Assembly (NCBI GenBank): GCA_013400975.1 | Contig: WBMZ01003478.1 | Location: 1 to 64,000, forward strand | DNA length: 64,000 nt | Source: Atrichornis clamosus | Lineage: Eukaryota > Chordata > Aves > Passeriformes > Menuridae | Direction: 5' to 3' | Shown: positions 1-55,400 of the stretch, piece after piece | How the letters are laid out: each line of letters begins with the position of its first letter | Position numbering within the stretch: position 1 is the first letter of the stretch | The notes under the pieces: model-generated | Database searches by the model: none | Told to the model about the DNA's origin: nothing | Seen by the model: the letters and a program-made list of their open reading frames with translations, nothing else | Made by a program: the position numbers and the translations under genes

Positions 1-3
1 GGG

Positions 4-18
4 CCGGCAGGGGGCGCG
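4..18 (+). promoter_or_regulatory. CTCF-like site
   Basis: CCGGCAGGGGGCGCG matches the known CTCF core (CCASYAGRKGGCRS type), with the central CAGGGGGCGC intact and differences only on the left side. A CTCF site at a CpG-island promoter is common in vertebrates. In DNA this GC-rich a chance match is possible, so this is a motif observation and not proof of binding. Confidence 0.35.
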
Positions 19-72
19 CGCGGCCCCGGCGGGACAGGCGCCCGTTCTATTTAGCCCAGGGCCGGCACCGGG

Positions 73-435
73 CACGGAGCGACAGCGGCGCCGGCACCGC
101 GGCGAGGGGAACCAGCGGCCCCCGGCACCGGGGCAGGGACAGCGAGAGGCCGCCGGCAGCGGGAGAAAGGGAACGAGCGGCCGACGGCACCGCGCGGCAC
201 CGGGGGGAAGGACAGCGAGCGGCCGCCGGCACCGCACCGGCATCGAGGGAAGGAGAACGAGTGGCCGCCGGCACCGCACCGGCACCGCACCGGCACCGCA
301 TCGGCGGCGGGGCAAGGACAGCGAGGGGCCGCCGGCACCGCACTGGCATCGAGGGAAGGAGAACGCGTGGCCGCCGGCACCGCACCGCCACCCCAGCGGC
401 GGCGGGGCAAGGACAGCGAGGGGCCGCCGGCAGCG
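73..435 (+). repeat. Degenerate GC-rich minisatellite in promoter/5' exon
   Basis: A block of the form GACAGCGAG or GAACGNG followed by NGGCCGCCGGCA recurs at about 81, 138, 171, 211, 255, 317, 361 and 412. From 211 on, the two block types alternate with a higher-order period near 95-106 bp. The clearest pair is 237-280 against 343-386, about 44 bp, nearly identical and 106 bp apart. The units contain CCGGCACCG runs rich in CpG. Open frames seen here on both strands are by-products of the stop-poor composition. The array probably lies in the first noncoding exon or the core promoter. Confidence 0.75.
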
Positions 436-952
436 CAGCGGAGGCAGCGGACGGGAGCAGCGCCCGCCGCCCGCCCCGGTCCCGCCGCAGGTAGGAGCGG
501 GCGGCTCCGTGCCCGCCGCCCCTCGGGAGAGGGGTTATGCCCGAACGGGTCCCGGCAGAGCCCGGCAGGTGGTGGGTGTCCCCCACGCCTTGCTTTGACC
601 GAAAAGTCTCTTTTCCGCCCCAAAGCGTGCGCCGGCGGGACAGTGCCGCTGCCCGCGCCTTGCCCGGCGCCGCTCCCGGTGAGCGCTGGGGTGTTTTAAA
701 CTCCATTGACTGGTTATTTCCGCCCCCCTCTCCCTGCTGGATAAAATCCCCGGACTGGGAAGCACGGCCAAGCCTCACCCTCTCCTTGCGGGAGCGAACG
801 GGCAGCCCCCGGCCGCCTCTCCCAGGTAGGGGCTGGGTGGGCGCTCCGGGCACGACCCGATCCCAACCCGGTCCCAGGGGTGCTGCTGCCTCTGCCAGCA
901 AAGGAGACCGCTAAAAATATTCCTGCTTGATTTGTTTTTCCTTTCTTTCAAG
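431..952 (+). other. EFEMP1: 5' noncoding exon/intron zone with three candidate donors
   Basis: The coding start exon has its own acceptor at 951-952, so at least one noncoding exon must lie upstream. Three good donor matches are visible: CAG|GTAGGA with exon end at 490, CCG|GTGAGC with exon end at 678, and CAG|GTAGGG with exon end at 825. Human EFEMP1 is known to have two noncoding exons before the ATG exon, so more than one of these may be used. The sequence cannot tell which. No coding potential is supported here. Confidence 0.5.
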
Positions 953-959
953 GTTCACG

Positions 960-45783
<44,824 letters not shown>

Positions 45784-46286
45784 TGGTTTGCAATAACCCT
45801 CCACTGGCACTTGCAGCAGCCAAAGAATATTATCGTAAAGAAAGCACTTACTATTTTTATTTATAGATTTTGCTCTCTTTTTTAAAGAATTTGTTTAGTA
45901 AGTTGATATCTTTTATTCACACATTACACCTGTAATTCAAAATTAGTAGATGTGTTCCATAGTATAACATGGGCATTGTCACTTTCTGTATAAAGATTTA
46001 AATCTTTTTTTATTACCTTCCTTGGACTAGGTACATACTACGCTTTTATATGAGAACTGTATGTTCATACTATCCTGTAAAACCTCACACACCCTTCCTA
46101 GCCAAATAGGCCATGCAATTTAAGTCATCTTCTGTTTTGTTTTTATTTTAAATTCTAATGCAGCTACACTGAATCTCAAAAAAGAAAAAAATTATGTAGT
46201 ATGAATGATTACACAAAGTAACGGTTATCTGATAAGCTAAAATATATTTCTTCTTTTTAACTACTTTGTAACAAAAGGTAACAGTC

Positions 46287-46292
46287 AATAAA
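46287..46292 (+). terminator. EFEMP1: Polyadenylation signal, proximal
   Basis: An AATAAA hexamer about 500 nt after the stop codon. The following 40 nt contain T-rich and TG-containing sequence (tctatttctg, then ttatgtgc), as expected for a cleavage region. Confidence 0.6.
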
Positions 46293-46835
46293 AATCTATT
46301 TCTGTAGACATTTATGTGCTATCACAGTTGGTTTTTCTAATCTGGGTTGGAGGTAAAGTTACATTGTGAGAAATGCTTTGCATCAGGTTTTCATATGCAG
46401 ATTGTGTTAACCATACCATGGAGTAACATTAGGCTCTCTCCAAGAAAAACAGACCATAGAAAGAAAATTTCTCCAACAAAGAAAGAAACTCCAAATGGAA
46501 AAATCACCGGGCAGGGCACAAATGTCCATGAGAACACTCCTGAGAACACTGTCGGTAGTTACTGGTCAGAGGGATGCAGCATTTTCAGACAGAAGTTAAC
46601 ATACTATTTTTCCAGAAATATTATGTTGTATACTAAGAATTGAGTGCATTTTCTTATTAAGTTATATCATTTTCAGGCACTCGGTCCTGTTCCTGCTCTT
46701 ACAACTCAGATGTATCATGTACAGTGTTCATAAAATTTATTTCTAATTCAAGAACTAATAACATCTTTTGTAATATGTAAAATCTTATTTCTTGTTTAAA
46801 ATGTAGCAGTTAATCCTTTGATGTACAAAATTTTT

Positions 46836-46841
46836 AATAAA
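46836..46841 (+). terminator. EFEMP1: Polyadenylation signal, distal
   Basis: An AATAAA hexamer about 1.05 kb after the stop codon, followed within 20-45 nt by T/G-rich sequence (attgtatttagtctg, gttttgagg). It is probably the main 3' end, because the region between the two signals stays AT-rich and UTR-like. Confidence 0.65.
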
Positions 46842-46860
46842 GATCTCTTACCATATTGTA

Positions 46861-49800
46861 TTTAGTCTGTTTTGAGGTAGTTTGTTACTACTGCCATTAT
46901 TGTCGTGTGCTGTGGGAGTTGGCAAAGCCACGTTGAGGTCTGCAGAGTCAGAGGGATCCAGATCTCCATCCACACACTATTAGTTCTTGGAAGACTAAAA
47001 ACACAATTCCTTTGTAGAAGGACAAGCCTGCTGCCTACTGAGATTTAGTTTTACTGACAGCAAAAATTCTCTCCAGAGCATAACTTAGAAAAGGCCACAA
47101 AACCACTGCAGTTTAGGGTGACACATCCCCCACGCTCAGGCAGACTGCAGAGCAGGACCCCATTATCCAATGATCATTCCTTCAGGAAGTCATTTGTGGC
47201 TTTAAACAAATACTTCCTCTGCCAAAAAGGTCGGAACACAAGGCTGTAGCCAAAAAGCAGTGCTGGTGCTGTGTCACGTTCTCTTTGCTTGCAGCCTGGA
47301 GCAGCGGGTGAGATCCAGGTACCCCTCATCCCTCCCAGCAGGGAGGAGCTCACCAGTACAAATCCAGTTGCTCTGTAGAGGGATTGAACTGGTGTTTTCC
47401 ATGGCAAAAAAAGTCTGATGCAAAGTTTGGCTTGTAGGGAGCTCCCTCCTCTCCCCAGAGAGATTCCTCCCTATTCATCACTACAAATCCACTCGGTTTG
47501 AAAGGCAGCTCCTCACTCCACACTTTACTGAGCAAAATGCCTCCGACCTCCTGCTCCTCCATGCAATTCCTGGGGCAAGCAGCACATGCTCACCTCACAC
47601 TTGGTTTGACTTCTTCTCTCCCTGTAGGCTGTCCTCACAAACAAGCTGTGCTGCCCCTCAGGCTTATCCCTACACCCCCAGCATCAGCACTCTTCTTTTA
47701 CACTGACTTTTAACTTGCAAATTGTGTAATTCAGCATGGCCCACTCCAAAAAAATGGGGTTTAGTGCTTCTAGGTTTAAAACGGGCAATTTTCTCTTGAT
47801 AGGTGCCCAGAGGAGGCTCAAGTAGCTTTGCCTCCTTAAGTCCCCAGACTTGCAGGGCACCAGGCTGATCCCTATAGCAAGTTAAGGAACCACAAACCAT
47901 CCCTGAAGTCCCCAAGCTGCCAGGCTCTGCCCCAAGGATTTGCTCTACCTTCGTGCTCTGCCAATTTTTGCATCAGTTTCATCACCAGCACTTTTAAACC
48001 TTCCTTTTAAATCTCTGCTCATCTGACAGTGACCCAAAATTGATCATTATAAAGAAAAATATTTATACACCTCTCAAATTGCAGACAGCAGAGACCATTG
48101 TACCTCATGCATGTGCCCAAGCCATACTCAGCCTACACAGTCCTTCACACCTCACTGTGCTTATATACTTGTCTTAATCCATTTTATTGACACACAACTG
48201 TCCTGCCAGCCCTGCTCCCTGTCTGTTGGCAATATCCAGGTGTACACAAGACCACTGAGAGCCCAAACGGGCCAAGTCAGAGGCTGTCACACAGCTCAAG
48301 AGAGCAGATCCAGCCATTTGTCACTATTCTGCTGCACGTTGGTTGAGACTGAAGGCAATCCCTGGGTGTGGGCAGTGCTTCCATGAGAACCAGGAGCTGA
48401 AATAACAGCAGCCCCTCCAAACCAAAACAGGAGCAGGAGAGAAGAGCAAGCCAGGGACTACAGCAGGGCTGTGCAGAAACTGGCAGGGGGTGGTTGGCTT
48501 TGTTTTGGGTAGGGGTGGGGTACATGACTGAGCCTGGAAGAAGCCCACAGTCACAATAAGAAGATGGTTCAGAGCCTGAACAAGGAAAGCTTCTGTACAC
48601 CAAAAAACCTGCATATTGCTAGGAAGGAAACCTGCAGGTCCTCCAACTTTCCAGGCAAGCAGAGCTTCACCTATTCCCTGCAAAGTATATGAAGCTGCAG
48701 CAAACATGCAACACAAGTTTGAAAAACTACTTGGATTATAAGGGACACTGAAATCCCAAGAAATTACATGAGAGTGTTTGCTCAGCCTTCTCTGTATCCT
48801 GCTGGCATGACCACTACCAATAGCACAGTCCAGGAAAGATTCTCATATAAATCTGTCAATGTTGGAGAAGAATCTAAATCAGGATCACAAGCAAAGTTTA
48901 GTACCTTCTCAGAAATAGAAAACAGGAAGAAAAGAGAGAAAAAAATTAGAACTGAGTAAATGGAACTTAAGGAAATCAAAATGCAAGTTCATTCACTTCC
49001 CTGAGACCACCTGAACAGAGTGCAGTGGGATTATTTTTCTTGGAAGGCTCACAAATGCAAGTTTGTTGTTGAATCCCGTTTCCATGGCTGCAAAGAGTTG
49101 CTTGTATTTTGAATGATCATCCATGTTTCTAACTTTATAACTCTTATTAAAATATAGAACAGCTGCTGCCCCAGTCAGCTGTTCGGCATATGGAGCCCAC
49201 CAGGGACAAAGCCCACTGTTAACAGGGAGAATTATTTTTAACGCCCTCACATATCTAAACCTCCCCATCATCTCAGCAAAATGGCACATTTCCACACTTC
49301 CCAGCTGGGGGAACACCTGCGTCATGCAAAACTCAACTGGGCTGCATCTGCTACAAAACCCAATTTGATTTCATCTGGCCAGCAGAAAAAGTGATCAGCC
49401 TCAGCGAACAGGGCAAAAAGTTAACTGTGTTTTATATCTGGGGAAAAGCAGATGTCTAGTTAAGATGTTTATACAGCAAACATTTCTGTGTATATTAGGA
49501 GGAAAGAGAGCTGTTTAATAAAATAGGGTTGGGTTAGAGTTGCCAAAGCAAATTTGAAGGACGGTACAACAGCTTTTGTAATTTTTGCATGGGAAAAAAT
49601 ACAGTCCTGCTTTATATTGACATCGATTTTGTGCATTGAACAAGGAATTTTTTTAAAGTGATCTCAAAGTTAACTCTTTAAAGCCTCACACTTACTGTGT
49701 ATATTTGCTCAGCACAAAAAGCTGCAAACATCATGTTACAGCAATATGACAAGGTAGCATTGAAGGCACTCCCTGATTTATCCTCTGCATTCTCAGCCAT

Positions 49801-51099
49801 CACTTTGTTACTGGATGTGGGGCCAAGACGCCTAGCAATGCTAAAAATACCGGAATTAGGTGAGCTCCAGGTTTTGTTTGCAACTCATTCACTATGTCAG
49901 TCACAGGCTGTTTCTCTTGAGATAAATTATTTTTCTTTCTGATCCAGAATCCCAACAGTCCCAGAAGAAACATCAGCACTTTGCATCTCTGCTCTCTCAC
50001 AGAAAGGCATCTGGATAATTAATATTTCTCAATTTTAATAATATTTTTGTAATTTCTACATAACCACACAGTACATATATGTTCAAACAGGATAAACATT
50101 CAAAGGTGCAGCTCTCAGCTAAGCACTCCAGCAGCTCCTGCAAACATACACTCTGCTGCACTTCATTGCATTGCTGTAAAAAAACATTAATTTTTTTCTT
50201 GCCCTCCAACCCTTAATAAACCCTCTCTAAAGCCTCTGCAGGTCTACAAAAACTTCTAAAACAAAGGCATGCCCCATCCCCATCCATACACCTGAACAAG
50301 CACACAAAGACTTCAAACTGAGCACCCTGCCAGCTGGGCTGAAAAAGCATCCTATTTATGCTGTGAAACTCTGAAACCACAGCCATGGAAGCCACACAGA
50401 CACTGCAAAGTCTAAATCCTTCCCGTGCCACTCCAGAGACATCTGAACCTGTGACCACGTCCTCTTGGGGGTCACATTTTCTTCTTGCACTTGGAGTGTT
50501 TCTGGAGTATCTCTGTGCAACACATAGGAATGTTTCCTATACACAACATATACAACAAACACCCAAGCGTGAAGTCAAAAGAGCAAAATTCCTGCAGGCG
50601 GCATGGAAACTAGGAAAACAAACAAATTTTGGAAGCTCAGAGTAAGGGCTGCAGAGGGGAAGCCAACATACCAAAACAGCAGGGTAAAAGGCATTATTAA
50701 AATCAGTAAGTCATACTCTGAGAAGCTGAGGTTGTAGATGAACAAGGAAAATGGAAATGTTCCTGAGATCTGGAAGGTCACACGTGGAAACAAGCAGCAG
50801 GCCAAAGGAACAGCTTGCAAATAAATGCCTGCACTGGCAAATCAAGCCTCTCCCAGTCACAGCAAAAGCAACATCCCAGGAGGCTGATGAGGCCAAGGAG
50901 GGACTCACACATTAGGGGGACAAGGAAAAAAAGATAATGCCATGGTAAAAAGAAAAAGAAAAAAAAAGTAGTGAAGCTTTCTATCGCATGTCTGCAGGGG
51001 GAACTTGGCATGACAGCACTTTGCCAGAGCTGCTCTTAAGGCAATGTATCAAAGGACCTGCCTCAGAATAAGAAGTGGATAAAAGAAGGGGAACAGAAC
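46861..51099. other. Intergenic region downstream of EFEMP1, part 1
   Basis: No supported gene. In vertebrates the next gene on this side is usually PNPT1, but no PNPase domain motif or exon can be seen here. Short open frames on both strands lack similarity, splice context or start-codon context. Confidence 0.65.
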
Positions 51100-51470
51100 A
51101 TTTTGTTAATGATATCCAGTTGTTCAGGTAAAGATGAGCATCCTCTGGAAAACACTGCCCTGACAGTGCTCTGAATATTGAGCAGAAAATGTCAAATAAA
51201 GCCAAAGGGGATGAATGCAAAGTGATGCACATGCAGGAAGTTATCCCAGGTTTATTTGAACAGCAAAGGCCTCTGAACTGACCACCACGTCCCTGGAGAG
51301 TGTCAAGGTTATGGTAGGCCATTCAAAAAGGAAACCACAACTCCAGAAAGCTAATCCAGCATCAGAATTACTGGGGAACAGAGCAGGGAGTGAAACTGAA
51401 CCTTTACACACTTGTGTAAAAGCACTACAGCATAAACACAGCTTGGAGCTTGAGTCCTGTCCCCTTCTTA
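51100..51470 (+). pseudogene. CR1 ORF2 3'-part fossil
   Basis: Aatgatatccagttgttcag reads NDIQLF, and gatgaatgcaaagtgatgca reads DECKVMH, close to the CR1 segments DDTKLF and ADKCKVMH near the end of the reverse-transcriptase ORF. Stops and indels break the frame. The later part (caaaaaggaaaccacaactc, then tttacacacttgtgtaaaag) fits the following CR1 region. It is an old, dead insertion. Confidence 0.5.
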
Positions 51471-54400
51471 CAGCAGGATGCTGGGAATGTTAAAGCTCAG
51501 ATCAGGCTGAGCAGTAACTGCACACATTCACAGGAAAGCCTCCCAAAACCCATTAAATACGTGGCTGTCCTGGACAGGAGCTCTTCCCCTGGCACCCGCG
51601 GGCACAGAGGAAGCATTTTCAGTTTGCCATTGGCAGCTCCAAAGCTGCTCCACACCCTTGCCAGGAGCTCTGCCGTCAGCACTGGCTGTTAGGATGCCAA
51701 ATGCCCCAAACCTGGAAATCCCACCTAAAGGAACAAGGGAAGCAGCCTGCACAGAGCATGGTGATGCTGCATTCACTGCCTGCATTAGTGAGGTTTTTGT
51801 GTGGCTGCTGCCAGCACCACATTCAGTGCCCAAATATCACACCCAGCTCAGCAGTGGCCACAACTGCATCAAAGCAAACTCAGTCAGCAGCAAATGCGTG
51901 CAAAAAAAGTCACCTTCAAAGGAGAAAAATGTAACTTCTGCCCAGTTTAAAGGCACTGCCTGGGGGAAGGCAGCAGGAACCAGATCACTGCACATAATGG
52001 TGTTTCCAGGAAAGCTGTTTCTGGACACATTTATTAGGCATGAATTGATCCTCGAAGTGATTAAAACTGAGTTTTGTATTTGCTGCTTTCTCTTTTCAAA
52101 ATGAACCAAGTTCCAGACAATTTTGCAAACCAGGGTCAGTCTAGAGACTGCCCCCCAATACTTAGTAGGGCTGGCTTGTTTCGGGAGAGCTCTACAAGCT
52201 GGCAAAGGCAGGTAGGCAGAGGCAAACATGAACCAACATGCCAAGCACTCCCTGCAAGGCTGGTGATTTCGTTCTAAAAACCAAATCAGAGGATCAAAAT
52301 AGTAACATGAAACTTTAATGGGGTCAGAAGATTCCTGCCTCTGGTATGTTGAGGAGGGAAGATGTGAATTATACACTGAATATCTCCAATAAAGCACTGA
52401 AATTTTATGGACAATAAAGGAGTTTCTTCTCATGTTTCACAGAAGGCTCCAGCTTCTTCTGCTTTCTGGAAGCAGAGCAAGATGACATGTTCATGTCTTA
52501 CTTCAGGCAAGACTTGTACATCCTTTACCACACCAGTGCTGGGGGACATCAGGCTGAAACTACAGAGAAACCTTTGCAAGAACACCACACTTTGAGAGCC
52601 TGCTCCATTCTCTAGGCAAACTGGATATGGTTTGGCTTCCCACTTTTATCAGGAAGCTTTCCTCTCTCCAACAACCTCCCTGCCATACAGCAGGGGCATT
52701 TCTGGCTATTACAATTTCCACCCAGTTCTAACAGACGTAAAAATTCAGCAGGAATGTGTTTCCTTACCAAGTTTTAAAATGTGTTACCCTCATTTTCCTG
52801 GAGTGACAGAAGAGGCCACAGTGACATTCCTGGGAGAGCTTCAGTTTGTGCATTGCACAAAGGCTGTTTGCATATAAGTGTAAAGAAAAGCTGGAAAGGC
52901 ACCACATTCACACCATGGCAATCAAAGACACAAATAAAGCTTTCCTGGAGGATTATTCACACATACCTGTTACAGGTGTATAATATGCAAAGAAATGAAG
53001 ATCCAGCCACTACCAACATCCCACTCAAATCCACCTGCCTGAAGGTACCCAGGTAATGGAAACAAGTCTCTAAGCTGGCAGCTTGTTGGCACAGAAGAAA
53101 GGACTTATGTCACTATTCATCTTGTTGTAATTTGATGCTTGTACCTAGGCCAAAATCCCCAAACCAGGCTACTTGCAAATGTTAAGTCCAGTAGCTTGGT
53201 ATGTTTCTCATCCCCAGACTGGGATAAGCATTAACCAGCTCAGGAAAAAACAAAACATCCTTATAAAATTTCCAGATTCTGGTTTTCAGCCTCTATTAGT
53301 GAGTTTACAAGATTGTTTTCAATCTGAGCACTGAGTGTTCAAGCACATTTCAGAGCAGGGTGGAACACCCCCAGCCCATCTTTACTCTGCTTTGACAGTG
53401 CATTTGGGCAGCACCACAACACATCCTCCACTGTAACACTTTATTTCAATTTAACCCTTCCACTGCTGTTACACTGCTACAGGGATATTTTCCATCTCTG
53501 GACAGCAGAATGTTTCCTTGCCTCTGGGATCACCCAAATTTGCATACAGACTCTTGGGATCAAGGTTTTTGGTCTGATTGCTCCCAACCACCACCACTCA
53601 ACATGAAGAAACTGTGCTTCAGGGGGAAAAAACACCTTCTAGAAATTTAGAATGATCACCCTGGCCTTGAAAATAAGACAGTACTTTCAAGCAATAGAGG
53701 GTATTTGGTGATGGGGGGGGTGCTGTCTCACACCACAGGCCCCAAACCCCCCCCCGGATCAGATATTTAACCTGGGGTATTTCAACAGCTGTCCTCAGCA
53801 GATGCTTCCTGAGGTTGCCTGGAGTCTCAAAAAGGACATAAAATATTTGTAGTAATTCCCTGAACAAACCCAAGAGGCTTCCTCGAAGCAGAGCCCTCAG
53901 CTCTGTTGACTTGTGTTTTTAAAAGGTAATATAAATTCCACTTACGCTGGTTTGTTTTGATGTTGAAAATTGGTCTCCATAGACATGGTTGAAATCATGC
54001 CCTGCAGCACTGAGGCTGGAGCCAACAACCACACAGCCCTTCGCCAGTGCAGAGCTGAGGAGCTTTTCAAGGTGTAAATGCCATCCCACCAGGCACTGGG
54101 AGAGTACAGGGCAGGCCAGACAGGGACAGGGTGCCCCATCCCACAAGGAAAAGCCACACCTGTGGCCACCCAGGCACTGGGAGAAGTCTGTGGGGTTCCC
54201 CCCACATCACCCTCAACCCAGAGCCCTGTCCCACTGCTCACACATTTCCTTAGAGAGCCCACAGGAAGCCTAAAGAATTAATTTTTAAAGTTTTTTAAAG
54301 CCTCATTGCCCTGCAGAAGCTCCCTCGAAGGTTGACATGCAGCTAAGGACCACAGTGGTGTTTGCCAAGTAGAAACAGCAGTAAAAAGAAATAAGGGTGA

Positions 54401-55039
54401 GACAAACAAGGGGAAATATACGGAGAAACTACAAGTAGAGATTTTTATATGGAAATTTATATCGAGGGTAACATTCCTGTCTAACACAAGCATTTTAATA
54501 CTTCCGGATGCAAGCCTCAAGCCAAAATCCAGTGAGGTCTGATGTTACGATAGTGTTTAAGTTCAGGGATGCTGAACGTTTTGCAAGAGCTACAGGTTTT
54601 CTCCGTGCCAAAACCCATCCAGAAGAACAACAAAACAGCTTTTAATTCTGCCCCAATAACCCCTGCACAATGTCCCAGCACAGAGCAAAGCAGAACTCAG
54701 TCCTGAGGCACCAAACCGCCCAAGTGGATTTGAACATGGAGATGCTGCAGAACCTGCCCACCCCATCCCCAAAAAAGGCAGGGAATAACCTATATTTGAG
54801 AAAGCATTATTTCCATCACACTATTTTCTTCCCCTTTCCAGCTCTAAGGCTGCTTCTGCCACCTCCTTCCGCCACCTGCTCCTACCACCATCCCAGGGTG
54901 GTTTTGCAGCCTTCCCAACCACCACAAATCCCAGGCAGAAAGCAGCCATCAAGGAATTCCCTGGAAGGCTGGCTCAGGCTGGAATAAAGCACAGGATAGT
55001 TTGGCTGAGGGGGATATCAGGCCAAGCTGAAAGCAGGAG
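51471..55039. other. Intergenic region, part 2
   Basis: No supported gene. It contains a short G-run/C-run inverted repeat at 53713-53755 and a direct repeat of ccaggcactgggaga near 54091 and 54171. Overlapping frames of 100-200 codons near 51528-52433 look like chance. Confidence 0.65.
53713..53755. repeat. G8/C9 inverted repeat
   Basis: A run of eight G (53713-53720) and a run of nine C (53747-53755) can pair as an 8-bp all-G:C stem around a 26-nt loop. Each run is also a slippage-prone homopolymer. Confidence 0.6.
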
Positions 55040-55400
55040 ACACGTTCCCCCCCAGGTCAGCAGTGCAGCAAGCGTGAGCTCCCACGAGCGATAAACTGTT
55101 CGGAACAACTTGTCCCGGAGCCGCCGCTGCTGCTCCGCAGCTGCCAAGGCCCATTTCTGCTTGGTTTATGCATCATGCCAATTCCTCCCATATAAGATTA
55201 AGCTGCCTCGAGGCAATTTCAACTTACACATCTGATATTTGGAGCATTTGCTATGCTCTGCAGCTCAGGAGCTGGCACACCCCCTGCGCTGCCACTTCCC
55301 CTCTTCACCTCACGTCACCCTTTGCAAGGGCACTCGTTCCCATTTAAGGGCTCACGCACCTCTTCCGGGACTTGGAGACACCAAAGGGAAAATTCAAGGG
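55040..55400. promoter_or_regulatory. Isolated CpG-enriched patch with TATA-like box
   Basis: In otherwise AT-rich intergenic DNA this patch has a cluster of CpGs, densest at 55069-55140 (gcgtgagctcccacgagcg, tcccggagccgccgctgctg). A CATATAAG box follows at 55189-55196, then the perfect palindrome TGCCTCGAGGCA at 55204-55215, which fits an AP-2-type GCCNNNNGGC site. It could be an orphan promoter or enhancer. The 118-codon open frame that follows begins without an ATG and is not convincing as a gene. Confidence 0.35.

Larger units (their letters stand above)
1..530 (+). promoter_or_regulatory. EFEMP1: CpG-rich promoter region of EFEMP1
   Basis: The first half kilobase is extremely GC-rich and dense in CpG, whereas the sequence after 900 is AT-rich. 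It lies directly upstream of the exon with the signal peptide, so it is best read as the CpG-island promoter plus first noncoding exon. I see no convincing TATA box; the AT-rich stretch near 46-54 (ctatttag) is a poor match. The transcription start cannot be fixed from sequence alone, and the island probably continues upstream of base 1. The role is inferred from position and composition. Confidence 0.7.
45784..46860 (+). other. EFEMP1: EFEMP1 3' UTR
   Basis: The AT-rich stretch after the stop contains no further coding frame. It carries two AATAAA signals, at 46287-46292 and 46836-46841. The second is followed by a T/G-rich stretch from about 46858, so the longest 3' UTR would be about 1.08 kb and the short form about 0.53 kb. 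The end point is estimated. Confidence 0.7.

Noticed and set aside
47..901. Long open frames on both strands in the GC-rich first kilobase (up to 284 codons)
   Set aside because: Composition is Arg/Pro/Ala-rich and repetitive because the minisatellite lacks stop codons; both strands and several frames are open, and none has a known domain.
51528..52433. Frames of 100-198 codons downstream of EFEMP1
   Set aside because: No similarity to any family I know, overlapping frames on both strands, no promoter or polyadenylation context.
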